Below, one piece after another: positions 1 to 10,727 of a stretch of 64,000 nt of DNA. The stretch comes from Ciona savignyi (Eukaryota; Chordata; Ascidiacea; Phlebobranchia; Cionidae): NCBI GenBank assembly GCA_000149265.1, contig CH002876.1:96736-160735 (forward strand). The letters run 5' to 3'. A model generated the notes under the pieces. The model was not told the origin of the DNA, ran no database searches, and was given only the letters and a program-made list of their open reading frames with translations. Position 1 is the first letter of the stretch. Each line of letters begins with the position of its first letter. The position numbers were made by a program, and so were the translations under genes.

Positions 1-90
1 GTTGGGCGCGGGGTAATCTGACAATTACCCGTGTTTTAACGTCCCTTGCGTTTTCCTTTTCACAGAAATAAACATGAATACCTTATCTCA
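1..90 (+). repeat. SINE, 3' part
   Basis: This is the 3' half of the tRNA-headed SINE that recurs throughout the window. It holds the shared block around 'taatctgacaattacccg' and the terminal 'ataaacatgaatacc' motif. The 5' head lies outside the window. It sits in the intron before the last exon of a fucosyltransferase copy, as the equivalent SINE does in the other copies. Confidence 0.75.
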
Positions 91-153
91 TCCTGTATTG
101 GCTGTTTAAAAAAGAAATATTCTATGGCGCCAGTGATGTAATTCTTGTTTCAG

Positions 154-674
154 ATGCTTCGGTGGAAGAAATCCTTTAGGACGTGGCGAGATAAGTTTCT
201 TCAGATTTGTAGGAAAATATAAATTCTATCTTGCATTTGAAAATTCGTACCACTGTAGAGATTATATTACTGAGAAGTTTAACCAACACGGTCTCTATTC
301 TGGCACCGTTCCGGTTGTTTGGGGGCCGAAACGCATTGATTATGCGGCAATTGCTCCTCCAAATTCGTTCATTCATGTAGACGACTTCAAAAGTCCAAAA
401 GCTTTGGTCGAATATTTGGACTTTTTGGACAAAAATGATACACTTACCACCATCGGAGACTTTTGGCTCTTTTTCTGGACGCTGTCAACTGTGCAAAATG
501 GCCCATGGCATTGAAACATTAGAACCCAAACCAATGAATGCAAATTATGTCAAATGTACCCATGACTCTCAAACTCTAGTGATAAAACGAAAGAAATTGA
601 AATACAGAGTACTGAAAAGCATTAATGACTGGTGGTACGGCACTGAAAATCACGAATGTCTTTTTAATAACTAA
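154..674 (+). pseudogene. Fucosyltransferase-like last exon, broken by a 32-base deletion
   Basis: This is the final exon of a GT10 alpha-1,3-fucosyltransferase-like gene whose other exons lie to the left of the window. It follows a good acceptor (cttgtttcag). It encodes the family core FENSYHCRDYITEK, the TVPVVWG strand and the IHVDDF loop, which together form the GDP-fucose-binding half of the enzyme. Compared with the intact copy at 5753-6305, 32 bases are missing after the codons for KNDT (near base 446). The frame then shifts and a stop appears at 512-514. The remaining C-terminal codons (CQLCK, DWWYGTENHECLF) survive in another frame up to 674. The deletion is bounded by the short direct repeat ACA. 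It is either a pseudogene or, less likely, an allele that makes a truncated protein. Confidence 0.8.
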
Positions 675-3084
675 AAAATTAAAAAAATGAGTTTTCATGT
701 GCTTTTTGGTTCAATCCTGTTAATGCATAAACTGCCTTTAGCATACGACTTTATTTTCTATGCCTGCCTGATGTGTAGTAAGTATTCTTCTTGTCATCGA
801 ATGCAAGCCAGTGTATATACCAATGAACACTTCTGCCACCTCATAATGTGAGTACGTTCAGAAGCAACATCCGCTTGGGTACAAACCAGTGTGTTTAGCT
901 GTAAACTTTTGACAAAATTAAAAATAGAACCCAGAGAAAAAAAATTGAATTGGCTTACCGCTTTGGTGATTTGTCGTCGCAAAAAGATTGCCAACATAAG
1001 ATAAGAGTCTCCGTCAAAATTGTTAATAAATTTTGTGTTGGCAATAGCGTTAAATAACTGCCACAGCCTTAAATTTATGTTTTTAAACTCTTATAAGAAA
1101 TTGCCCTTGGGTAATTTAATTTTAAGTGTAGGTTTAGCATTTTAATGTAGATTTGGTTTATATATTTTTACTTTCCGGGCGGGTGAGGAAATCCATATAC
1201 CCACCTTACTTCTAGTTTCTTCTTGCTGCACATCGAGCTAAAAAATGCCATACTAATTGCCTTATACGTCCAAAATGAGCACAAATCAATTTGTTTGTTC
1301 AGTTCAGAACAAAAGCTTTTTGTTTCAACCTTGTCGCCCGAAAATTACACTTTTTTATAAGCCCCTAAGACTATGAAGTAATAAACGTTAGGTTTTGTAT
1401 CAACTATACCACCGAAAAAAAAATTATAAATTTATTTGCCACACCCACTATCACAATACACAAGTCAATTTATATATATATATATAAATTATATATATAT
1501 ACATATATTTATAGCTAGTTCACGGACCCTAATGAAAGCTATTACACTGCATGTTTAATCACAAAGAATTTTGGTAAATATACCAGATTCCACCAAAATA
1601 CGGTCACAATAACAACTTCCGCGTGCATGAAACACAAAGGTTCCATGGAGTGACTATTATTGTTAGTTTAATCAGCATTACAGATAAACTCTCGGTTTTG
1701 CTATTTCCTTTCAAATTAATGAACGTCCAATAAAATCCAAAGGAATATTGGAATGAAACGATTTCCATACAACGCAAGTTTGTACATGCAACTAAACAAT
1801 ATTTGACTGACGAAATTCGCATATTTAGCATATTACACTTAGCAATTCAAACCCTTGCAATGATATAGGTAGTCACTTTTATAACTACCAAGCATCGCTT
1901 TTTAAATGTTGGGTGCTTAATAAAAATGTATTAATTTTCGTAACCACGTTAATCCGTGGCAAGTATACAAACCCATTATCGATAAGGTCACATAAGTAAG
2001 GACAACCACCGGGAATATAGTTTATACTGCATTCATGCAACCAGATTCAAACCATTTTACACATACTAGTGGGCAAACCCTCAAATTGGATAAAAAATAT
2101 CATCTATCGTCTATCTTATCAATAAATTTGCACAAATTTTATGGACGGAATTGGCAAAAGGTGCCAGAAAACATATAACCCCGTTTTTTTATCGAAGTTT
2201 CAACTTTCCTATACAGTTACTTTGGGCAATCGGAAACAATTGATTACTTTTATTAATGCAGTTTGTGCTTAAGGGTGCCAGGTTTAATTTGTGTTTCTAC
2301 AAGTTGTTTTACCAGCATGCTCGTTGATTTTATGAAATTGTGAATAAATCATTTAAAGAAAAATCGCAGTCGTATTTAAAGAAAAAATGCAGTTGTAGTA
2401 AATGTTAATTGTCAAAGTTTTCGGTATCATGTGCACTATAAATGAAAGCAAAAACAGTAAAAGAAATAATTACAGCAGCAGGTTTTAGACTAGTTTGGGT
2501 CTTGCGTCGGAACAGGGGAGTCTGTTGTGGTGTGACTTACGATTTTAAACAAACTACCTTTACTATTTTGTAAAATATAACACGGACCAATGTATGCAGT
2601 TAATGTGTATTTAAAGAATCCTCTAGATATAATTGTGATTGCGTTGATTGCTTGAAGTAAAATGGGGTTTAAAACATTTATCATCAGTAATAAGTAAATT
2701 TTGGTTTGAGCACATAATAAATTGATAGTTCAAATGGTTTAAAAATAATGTAATTAGAGTTTTCTTTAAATTCCAAATCCAACCATGCTGGCACGTAAAT
2801 GGATTTACCCGAGTCTTACAGCTGTTATTGCAGAATGTATAGTGACACACTTGGTCACATAAATTGGAATGCACAGGTAGGCCTAATGAAAAGAGAGTAC
2901 AGGGCTTTGCTGCGTATAAATACAACATGGTAGAATTATCACGCGGTTAATCGTCAGATTACCCCTCGTTCCATTTCTGTTTCTATGTTACCGAGCTTAG
3001 TATCAAATCCAAAATGGCTTCGTTGGTAAAACCGTTTGTTTTATTTAAGTCGGTATATGTACGGGTCGCGTTAACCATTCGGTC
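675..3084. other. Intergenic spacer of the fucosyltransferase array
   Basis: I see no gene here. Parts of the stretch match the spacers downstream of the other copies: about 1255-1510 resembles 6640-7140 and 28050-28340, and 1860-2300 resembles 16960-17350. The spacer therefore belongs to the tandem unit. A short AT run with TA repeats lies at about 1470-1506. The small open frames on either strand have no family signature and differ between copies. Confidence 0.6.
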
Positions 3085-3310
3085 ATACGACCTTACGTTT
3101 GCTGTCGGGTTACTGAAGCTATTGCAGTGTGCTGCGTGGGGACAATTGCAGTGTGGCGTCTATATGCTCTATTTCTATACAGTACTTAGATTTTAGTAAA
3201 CTCCATTAATCAACTGGGGTTAGACGATGCTAGTTGTTCGAGGACACGACCGACTGCAGGAACCAGTTTCGATACTACAATGGTTCGATTAAAAGTTGTC
3301 GTACTGACCC
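3085..3310 (-). repeat. Diverged SINE, minus orientation
   Basis: The reverse complement carries the SINE landmarks in order: the block read here as 'acgaccgactgcaggaaccagtttcga', the 'attaatcaactggggtt' block and the 'gaagctattgcagtgtg' block. It lies just upstream of the first exon of the first intact fucosyltransferase gene, where the 10.2 kb and 23.7 kb units also have a minus-oriented SINE remnant. Confidence 0.6.
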
Positions 3311-3388
3311 ATCAAGCTGTTCGGCCACATTATGTCACGTGACATATGCAGAGACAGATCTACGATGACGTCATTTTTTGCCAGAATT

Positions 3389-6305
3389 ATGAAACTAAGA
3401 AGTGTGCAAGTTGGCATTATTAGTTGCATGTTAGTATTTACTGTTGTTGTTTGCGTTTACTTTATTGCTAACAATAAAGATATTCAACGGACTTGGATGC
3501 GAATGGCAAAAACAAACGTTGGGAACAAATCAAAAAAAGCTGAGAAATATGGAATTATGACACTGAAAGAAGCAATTGATATGGCGAAATTCGATGAAAA
3601 GGTAATGTAAGTCATGCAAACCATATCATCGAGTCCGATTAGGTAGTTTAGCGGATTCGTGTGTCGACTGTAGCCGATTGCAGGGTTGCAGCTTCCAAAA
3701 TATTCGGTTACAAAAATTGCCCGAAGCTTATGGAATGATCGGTTATATCAAGTTAAATAATGTATTAATCATACACAAAACATTGCAATAGCTCCGGTTA
3801 TACCCGATGTTGGTCGCAATCTGACATTTGCCCGTGTGAGAATGCACATGAAGTTTCTCCATTCCCATAAATAAACAGGAATATTCAATTATATAGCACG
3901 AATTCGATTAGACATGAGTTCTGCTTAGGTTTTAAACAAAATTTACTTTTGAACTCTCTTTTGTGTAACATATATATTACACTACAGATTATAATCAATT
4001 GGTTCCACGGCAATACATTGGGCGCCATCAAAAAGTTCTGTGGGTGGTGTACTTTTACGACCAACAGATCTCTGGTAAAAACAAGTTTTAAATATGAAAT
4101 CTTAAAGTAAAATAATAATACACCTATACTTTCATATTGTAAAAATATATGTCTTTACATTACAAATCTCTGGTAAAATCGAGTGTTGATTTAAAAAAAT
4201 CTTGAATATAAGAAAGAAAAAAATGGATATAAAAAAGTAAAATAGTAAAAACATCTTCTTAATATTGACAAGGAAAATATATCTTTAGATCACAGATTCT
4301 CGAACTGCAGCTGTTTTATTTCGTCACAAATTTATGCATAGAAATGAAATGCCACCGGATAATTTAAGGTTGGAAGATCTATTACTTATAATGATTTAAA
4401 CCGTCACATTTTTTTATTGTGCGCATTACGAAAGCGACAAAAAGAAGACCCAAAGTGGAAAAAACTGAGAAAAGGAAAAGAGAAAAGTAGGGAAGGGGGA
4501 AAACTGCATAGTAAAATGTAACATGTTCTTCAGTGATAACTTATAACTTCGACAGAGCGTTCGTTTGCTCGAAGGAACATTGTTGATTAATCACACCTGT
4601 CCAACCACAGTTTTTCGCTCTTTTCACTTTTAATCTGCGCATATTATGATCTCGGTTAGCTCAACTTTACTAAAATCTATACGGTCGTTGCCTAGATCCT
4701 AAAAAATTTAATGTATTATTGATAAATAGAACAATATCGTAGTAAGTACACTTATATGCTAGCTCCAGGTAACCATGTTTTAATGCCATTCGTTAAATAA
4801 TGGCTGTCTTGTCATATTATATTTTAAAAATTCCATTTTTTACAAACTCGTTTTACAGAAGAAAAGACGTTTACTACATCTGGCACAACAGGGAATCGCC
4901 CCTTTCCACGTCTGTGATGGTTAATTCGGGACATAAGAACTTCGAGAATAATTATTTTAATGGTACTATGACTTACAGGTAGTTAAGTTTTTTAAAATGA
5001 CCATATCCTAATTATAGCCAAATTTTCTTTTTAAATTTACATTTTTCCAATGTATATAAAATAACACCATTTTAGACCAAACATTGTGGCAGTTACTAGA
5101 TTTGACCTTTTATAATTTAATTTTCTGTTATTATTACTTAAATCTTTGGTACCTGCAGAAGAGATTCAACTGTTTACCAGCCATACCAATCGAGTGATAT
5201 GATTGTCGAAGAGGTTAGGAAACTTGGCTTGCAGAAGAAAGAACGTAAGATTGCCTGGATGGTTTCCAACTGTCGATCTCATTTTGGCGCGACCAAGAGA
5301 ATGAGTTATTTTAAAAAGTTACGGAAACACGGCCTCAAAGTCGACACTTACGGAAGGTATACATTATATGATAAATTTTCGGTTAGGTCAGAGAAACAGG
5401 AAACTTCATAGACTATATCCGACCTTAGCTTGGTGGGTTGGTGTGTCGCCTTTAAGTCAAAATGTTGCAGGATTAAAACTGGTCGCTAGCGAGTCGGTTG
5501 TGTCCCTGGCAAAGCTCTTAACGGACATTGCCTGAACCCAGTGGAAAAATGGAGTCTACCAAATTAAACGTAGGCCTACGTTTGAATCATACGCCTAACA
5601 CAATGCAATAACTCCAGTAACCCGACGTTCGGTGCGAGGTAATCTGACAATTTCCCGTGTTTTAACACCCCTTGCGTTTTCCCTTTCACAGTGATAAACA
5701 TGGTAGTTTCAAAAAGTATTCTATAGCTCCAGTGACGTAATTTGTGTTTCAGATGCTTCGGTGGAAGAAATCCTTTAGGACTTGGCGAGATAAGTTTCTT
5801 CAGATTTGTGGGGAAATATAAATTTTATCTTGCATTTGAAAATTCCTACCACTGTAGAGATTACATCACTGAAAAGTTTAACCTGCAGGGTCTCTATTCT
5901 GGCACCGTCCCGGTTGTTTGGGGGGCGAAACGCATTGATTATGAGGCAATTGCTCCTCCAAATTCGTTCATTCATGTAGACGACTTCAAAAGTCCAAAAG
6001 CTTTAGTAAAATATTTGGATTTTTTGGACAAAAATGATACAGCTTATCAAGAATATCATAAGTGGAGAAAACACTTACCACCATCGGAGACTTTCGGCTC
6101 TTCTTCTGGACGCTGTCAACTGTGCAAAATGGTCCATGGCATTGAAACATTAGAACCGAAACCGATGAACGCAAATTATGTCAAATGCACAAATGCCTCT
6201 AAAACTCTGGTTATAAAACGGAAGAAATTGAAATATAGAGTAGTTAAAAGCATTAATGACTGGTGGTACGGCACTGAAAATCACGAATGTCTTTTTAAAA
6301 ATTAA
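3389..6305 (+). CDS. Alpha-1,3-fucosyltransferase-like (GT10), intact copy 1, six exons
   Basis: Coding exons are 3389-3601, 3988-4074, 4289-4368, 4859-4978, 5159-5356 and 5753-6305. All junctions are GT-AG and in phase, giving 416 residues, a normal length for the family. The product should be a Golgi type II membrane enzyme that moves fucose from GDP-fucose to N-acetylglucosamine-containing glycans. Exon 1 has a short MKLR tail, then one hydrophobic anchor (about residues 6-27) and the stem. Exons 2 and 3 give CTFTTNRSL and RTAAVLFRH, matching the usual 'C-x-TS-x-RS ... ADAV-FH' region. Exon 4 has the WHNRESP motif. Exon 5 has IAWMVSNC and KVDTYGR. Exon 6 has AFENSYHCRDYITEK, GTVPVVWG and FIHVDDF, the donor-binding core, plus a CQLC pair near the end. 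The start was chosen at the methionine just before the anchor because it is conserved between copies; an upstream in-frame ATG (3332) exists. Linkage specificity cannot be read from sequence. Confidence 0.88.
3625..3885 (+). repeat. Diverged SINE in fucosyltransferase intron 1
   Basis: This is an old copy of the common SINE: 'taccgatgttggtcgcaatc'-like block, then 'gcccgtgtgagaa', 'ccattccc' and 'ataaacaggaatatt'. It lies wholly within intron 1 (3602-3987). Confidence 0.55.
5412..5702 (+). repeat. SINE in the last intron of fucosyltransferase copy 1
   Basis: A nearly full-length copy of the tRNA-headed SINE. The head contains 'cttggtgggttggtgtgtcgc' and 'gttgcaggattaaaactggt', which stand for the pol III A and B boxes. 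The body holds 'cttaacggacattgcctgaa' and 'ccgacgttcggtgcgaggta', and the tail ends at 'gataaacatgg'. The same insertion occupies the matching intron of the second, third and partial copies, so it predates the tandem duplications. Confidence 0.75.
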
Positions 6306-6820
6306 AAAATGCAAACAATCCGTAAAACCGGTTTTTATTAATAGCGATATGTACAGATGTAAAATCAACAAAGGAAGTGTCATATATTTTACAAAAAAAA
6401 CTTTCTAAGGTTGCTTTTAGCATTAATGGGTGGCCGTTTTACATGTTTACAGAGATATATTATAACATTGTGAGAGTAAAAAACAAGTTCGAAACTTATT
6501 GCAGTCTCAGCGAATCTGTATATTGTAAATTGGATTTTTATGAGAAAAAGAAGTTGTTGCTGAATGTGCTTACCGCCTTGAAGATTTGTCTTAAACATGT
6601 TTCCTCTCACCATGGTTGTACTATAAGAAATTGCCCTTGGGTCAGTTCAAATCAATTTGTTTGTTCACTTAAGAAAAAAAGCTTTTCGTTTTAGCCTAGA
6701 CGCCCCCAAAATTACACGTTTTTACAAGCCTCTAAGAATATGAAGTAGTAAAAAGTAATAAAAGTTAGGTTTGGTGTCAACTCTACCACCGAAAATGATT
6801 AATAAATTCATTTGTTCGTG

Positions 6821-6920
6821 NNNNNNNNNNNNNNNNNNNNNNNNNNNNNNNNNNNNNNNNNNNNNNNNNNNNNNNNNNNNNNNNNNNNNNNNNNNNNNNN
6901 NNNNNNNNNNNNNNNNNNNN
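6821..6920. other. Assembly gap of 100 N
   Basis: Exactly 100 N, the conventional marker for a gap of unknown size. About 100 bases before the gap (running to 'ttcatttgttcgtg') are repeated after it (6921-7014, ending 'tttatttgttcgtg'). The gap therefore separates either two copies of a short tandem duplication or two overlapping contig ends. Confidence 0.95.
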
Positions 6921-7198
6921 CGTTTTTACAAGCCTCTAAGAATACGAAGTGATAAAAGTTAGGTTTGGTATTAACTATACCACCAAGGATGATTTATAAA
7001 TTTATTTGTTCGTGTATTCATACACGGATTATCCCATTTAATACTGCGCGATATAATCTGGTCGAACACAAACAAACAATCACAGAGATCAAAAGCTTAT
7101 CTTGCCACACCCCACTATCACAATACACAAGCCAATTTAAATTTTCATATGGCTGAAGCAAAGCTTTATATCAAAATGTTATAAAAATAATAAGTTTA

Positions 7199-8697
7199 GA
7201 AATATTGTTTTCATGATAACTCCTCTGTGAAAATATCATGTTAATGAAATAGTCATCCGGTGGATAGGCCATATGCCTAAACACCGAACAGCAACAGCAG
7301 AACTGGACGGCTGTACCGAGAAGAAACAGCTCGAAAAAGGTTGACCACAAGAGGGAATCCTATCCCCCTTGCTATGGAACCTCCTGGTGGACACTCTACT
7401 GCGTCAATTCACTAGAGGCTGCACTTGTGCAAGCATACGCTGATGATTTGAGCGTCATCATATGTGGCCCGGACCCATCAACGATTGGGATAATTGCCCA
7501 ATCAACCCTTAATCGTGTGCAGAGATGGGTAATAAACAACCACCTTTGTTTTTCCCCGGCAAAGACGGTCGTGGTCATGTTCACAAGAAGAAGAAAATTT
7601 GGCCCTATATGGAGTCTACAGCCAGAAATAATGATGTGGCTTTACTGTCAGATTATCCGAACTATTCTGACCTATGCTTCATTAGTGTGAGTCAGCACAA
7701 CATACCAGCGTGATATTTAGGACAACCTGCGCAAGGTTCAGAGATTGGCCTGCATATGCATAACTGGTACCCACAAAGGCATAAAAACGGCTCATCGCCT
7801 GAGATTTTTAGGCCACTGAAGTCTGGTTACTTAGTGTGCCACAAGAAAAATCATATTGACAGCTGCATCCAAGCAATAGAAGATATCCTTTTTTTAATGC
7901 CAGTTGATTGCAGTCCCTGCACTCTCCATCTGTAACGACATTTCATCAATCAGATCAGTGACCGTGACAGCACCACACCTACACGCCCATCTGGCCCATT
8001 ACAGCTTGTCTGTTACACTGATGGGTCACGGTTTGAGGGTCACGGCTTGGAGGGGGCCTAGTGTTGATGAAGACTGCTAGATTCCAGGCCACTCAAACTT
8101 TGAGAGCAATGATCAAGCTCACGTGTTGGCTCGTGACGCATCCAGCACCGCCTTCAACGGCCCTATGTAATCCTGTATGCTGTGCAAGGACGGAATTGGA
8201 GGCACGGATGAGCCGAAAACATGCTGGAGAATGGAGACTATACTGTGGCTGTCGTCAGACGAAGGAGTATCTTGGACAAGGCCTATCCTTGTCCAGGAAA
8301 CTCCTGCGGCTGCGGCGGAGACAGTTACGATCTGTTCTCCAGATCATCAATGGTCATGCTAGTTTGGCTAAGCACCAATCCATCCCCATGCGCACGGCAT
8401 GTGTAACCTGTCCCTTCTGCCAAGAAGAAGACGAGACTCCTTTACACCATGTTGGCCATTGTCCAGCATTTTTTCTGACTAGATAGAAAAATTTTGTAGT
8501 TTTAAAATCTGATAATCTCTCATCTATCCCGATCAAGCATTTAGTCAGCTTCCTTCAGGACAAGGAACGACTCGACCGCTATATCGAGGATCCATGATAG
8601 CTCGGAGCGCTGGAGTAATGGCCATTATATGGCTTAAATTCCTGGTCCCGGTAGCTACCGTTGACCCGCCCATATTAATGGAATGTAATATTGTTTT
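7199..8697 (+). mobile_element. 5'-truncated LINE with reverse transcriptase and RNase H remnants, copy 1
   Basis: This non-LTR retrotransposon fragment has lost its ORF1, endonuclease and the start of the reverse transcriptase. The surviving pieces include the RT segment around 'LLVDTLL' and the YADD-type catalytic motif (AYADDLSVI, near 7434). An RNase H-like block with TDGSR follows near 8010. The C-terminal zinc-knuckle-like motif CPFCQEEDETPLHHVGHC lies near 8409-8463. The RNase H domain points to the I, R1 or LOA group. Frame is broken repeatedly, so it is dead. The insert proper is about 7212-8684, flanked by imperfect direct repeats of about 11 bases (AATATTGTTTT) at 7201 and 8687. 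The homologous site near 28450 lacks the insert. Confidence 0.82.
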
Positions 8698-10212
8698 GCT
8701 GGTAATAACAGAATAAACTTTTTATAGGTGGTGCGGAGGGGATATTATTTAACAGTCCTGATTTTTATCGGATCACTAACCCTGATCGAAGATATATTAC
8801 ATTGCATGTATAATCACTAAGAATTTTGGTAAATATACCAGATTTCAACAAAATACGGTCACAATAACAACTTCAGGATAAAGGAAACACAAAGGTTTCC
8901 TGGTATGATCATTGTTTCTTCAATCAGCAAGACAGGACGTTAATGCAAGAGTTTTTGTTGATTTAGATTATTATTTCCTGTTTTCTGTGACGTCATTATT
9001 TTCTTTAATTTGCCTTTTTATCCTTTGTTCTCTTTGTTTTTTGTACACGTGTAAGGCGTGGCTTTAGTTTCTTTCTTTAGTATTTTCGGTGACCTTTTTA
9101 GTTGTACCATGAGAGTCTGCGGTAAAGATATCAAAAGCGTTGAATAGACAAAACAATTGTAATAGATAGAGAAAAAGATCAATCTGTAGTGAACGGATTG
9201 ACATAACTAATCCCCCAAACTCAGCTACTGCATTTCCTTTCACACCAAGGGACGTCCAATAATCAAATGACGAAATTCGGTAATGTAGCTTTTTAGCCTT
9301 AGCAATTTTACAACCTTGCAATGATGTAGGTAATCACTTGTATAACTATCAAGCATCGCCTTTTAATTGTAAAAGTCCAAAAAACGCGTGTATCGGTAGC
9401 AAGTATACAAATATATCATCGATAAGGTCACATAAGTAAGGACAACCACCGGGAATATAGTTTATTACAAAGTTACAACTTTCCTACAGTAACTTTGGGC
9501 AATCGGAAACGATTGATTATGTATTAAGGCAGTTTGTGCTTAGGTGCCAGGCTTTACTTGTGTTTCTTCAAGTTGTTTTTCTAGCACATTTTTTGGTTTT
9601 ATGAAATCGTGATCATTCAAAAAAACATTACTGGTATATTGTATAGTTGAAGTCTAGTGAATGTTTATAACATGTAAAATGAGTGCAAGCAAAACAAGTT
9701 GAAGAAATAGATACAGCAGCAGGTTTTAGACTAAATTGGATCTAGCATTGAAACAGGAGTGTCATTATCGGCATGACTTACGAGATTAACCGTCTTTACT
9801 GGTCAGTATAATAACCAAACACGGATCAATGTAGGCTATACCAAAGCAATGTGTATTTAAACAATCCGATGTGTAATTTCGAGTGATTGCTTGAATGAAT
9901 GCTTCCAATACACATACGGGGCTTTCAAAGAATCATTAACGGTATAGTAAATTCTCGGCCGGGCACAAAATAAATGGATACTTTAAATGGTTTGAAAATT
10001 CAGATTAACGTATTGCGCTTATTTTAGTAAATAATGAAAAAGAAACTAATAATTAGAATGTACTATACAAATATATATTTTTATTCCAAACACGATGGCA
10101 CGTAAATAGGGAAAAGATACCTTGTGTGTTGGAAAGGATATTTAATATTTAAGCTTTTTTCTCTATTAATAGAAAAACGCGAAAAATGTCACATCGACAA
10201 TCGTCAGATTAG
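8698..10212. other. Intergenic spacer, no gene seen
   Basis: This stretch has no supportable gene. It is a close copy of 16290-18040, as expected if the whole spacer was duplicated with its fucosyltransferase gene. Base 10070 onward matches 17880 onward and 23519 onward almost exactly. Confidence 0.6.
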
Positions 10213-10350
10213 GGCTTTTGTTCGGTTTTAGTAAACCCATTATTCAACTGGGGTTAGACAATGTTCGTTAAGTGCATTGCTCAAGGACACGACCAACTAT
10301 AGTGATCAGTTTCGAAGCCACTACGGTTTGATTGAAAGGTGTCGTACTAA
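10213..10350 (-). repeat. SINE fragment, minus orientation
   Basis: The reverse complement matches the head half of the SINE ('gtgtccttgagcaatgcact' and 'cagttgaataatgggttt' blocks). It abuts a plus-oriented SINE that starts at about 10351, making a head-to-head inverted pair. Confidence 0.6.
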
Positions 10351-10648
10351 TGTCCGGCCCGTTGGTCTAACGGTTAAGTGCTTCGCCTTTCAATCGAAAG
10401 GTTGCAGGTGCGAAACTGGTCGCTAGCTAGTCGGTTGTGTCCTTGGGTAAGGCACTTTACGGACATTGCCTGAACCCAGGGGATTAATGGGTTCTACCAA
10501 ATTGAAGGAACGTATCTATCATATACAACACACTGCAATAGCTCCGGTAACCCGACGATGGGCGCGAGGTGATCAGACGATTGCCCGTGTGTTAACCCCC
10601 TTGGTTTTCCCATTCACGGGGATAAACATGAATATCCTATCCTATCCT
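10351..10648 (+). repeat. Full-length tRNA-headed SINE upstream of fucosyltransferase copy 2
   Basis: The head 'gtccggcccgttggtctaac' followed by 'gttgcaggtgcgaaactggt' is tRNA-like, with A-box and B-box positions. It is followed by a unique body and a tail of 'atcct' pentamers (10635-10652), typical of a tRNA-derived SINE mobilised by a LINE. This copy is the reference for the family in this window. It is repeated almost base for base at 23796-24091, and up to an abrupt break at 18425. Confidence 0.8.
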
Positions 10649-10727
10649 AACCTATCAAGCTGTTCGGATTTATGGCACGTGACACATGCAGGTACAACCC
10701 TACGTTGGCGTCATTTTCGCCAGAATC

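Noticed and set aside
3607..3610. Alternative exon 1 donor GTAAGT at 3607 in fucosyltransferase copy 1
   Set aside because: It is a perfect donor, but its phase fits only if exons 2 and 3 are skipped, which would drop the conserved CTFTTNRSL and RTAAVLF parts. The GTAATG donor at 3602 fits all six exons.
8061..8486. Independent host gene with a CPFC...HHVGHC zinc-knuckle
   Set aside because: The motif is the usual C-terminal knuckle of RNase H-bearing LINEs and follows RT and RNase H remnants in the right order.
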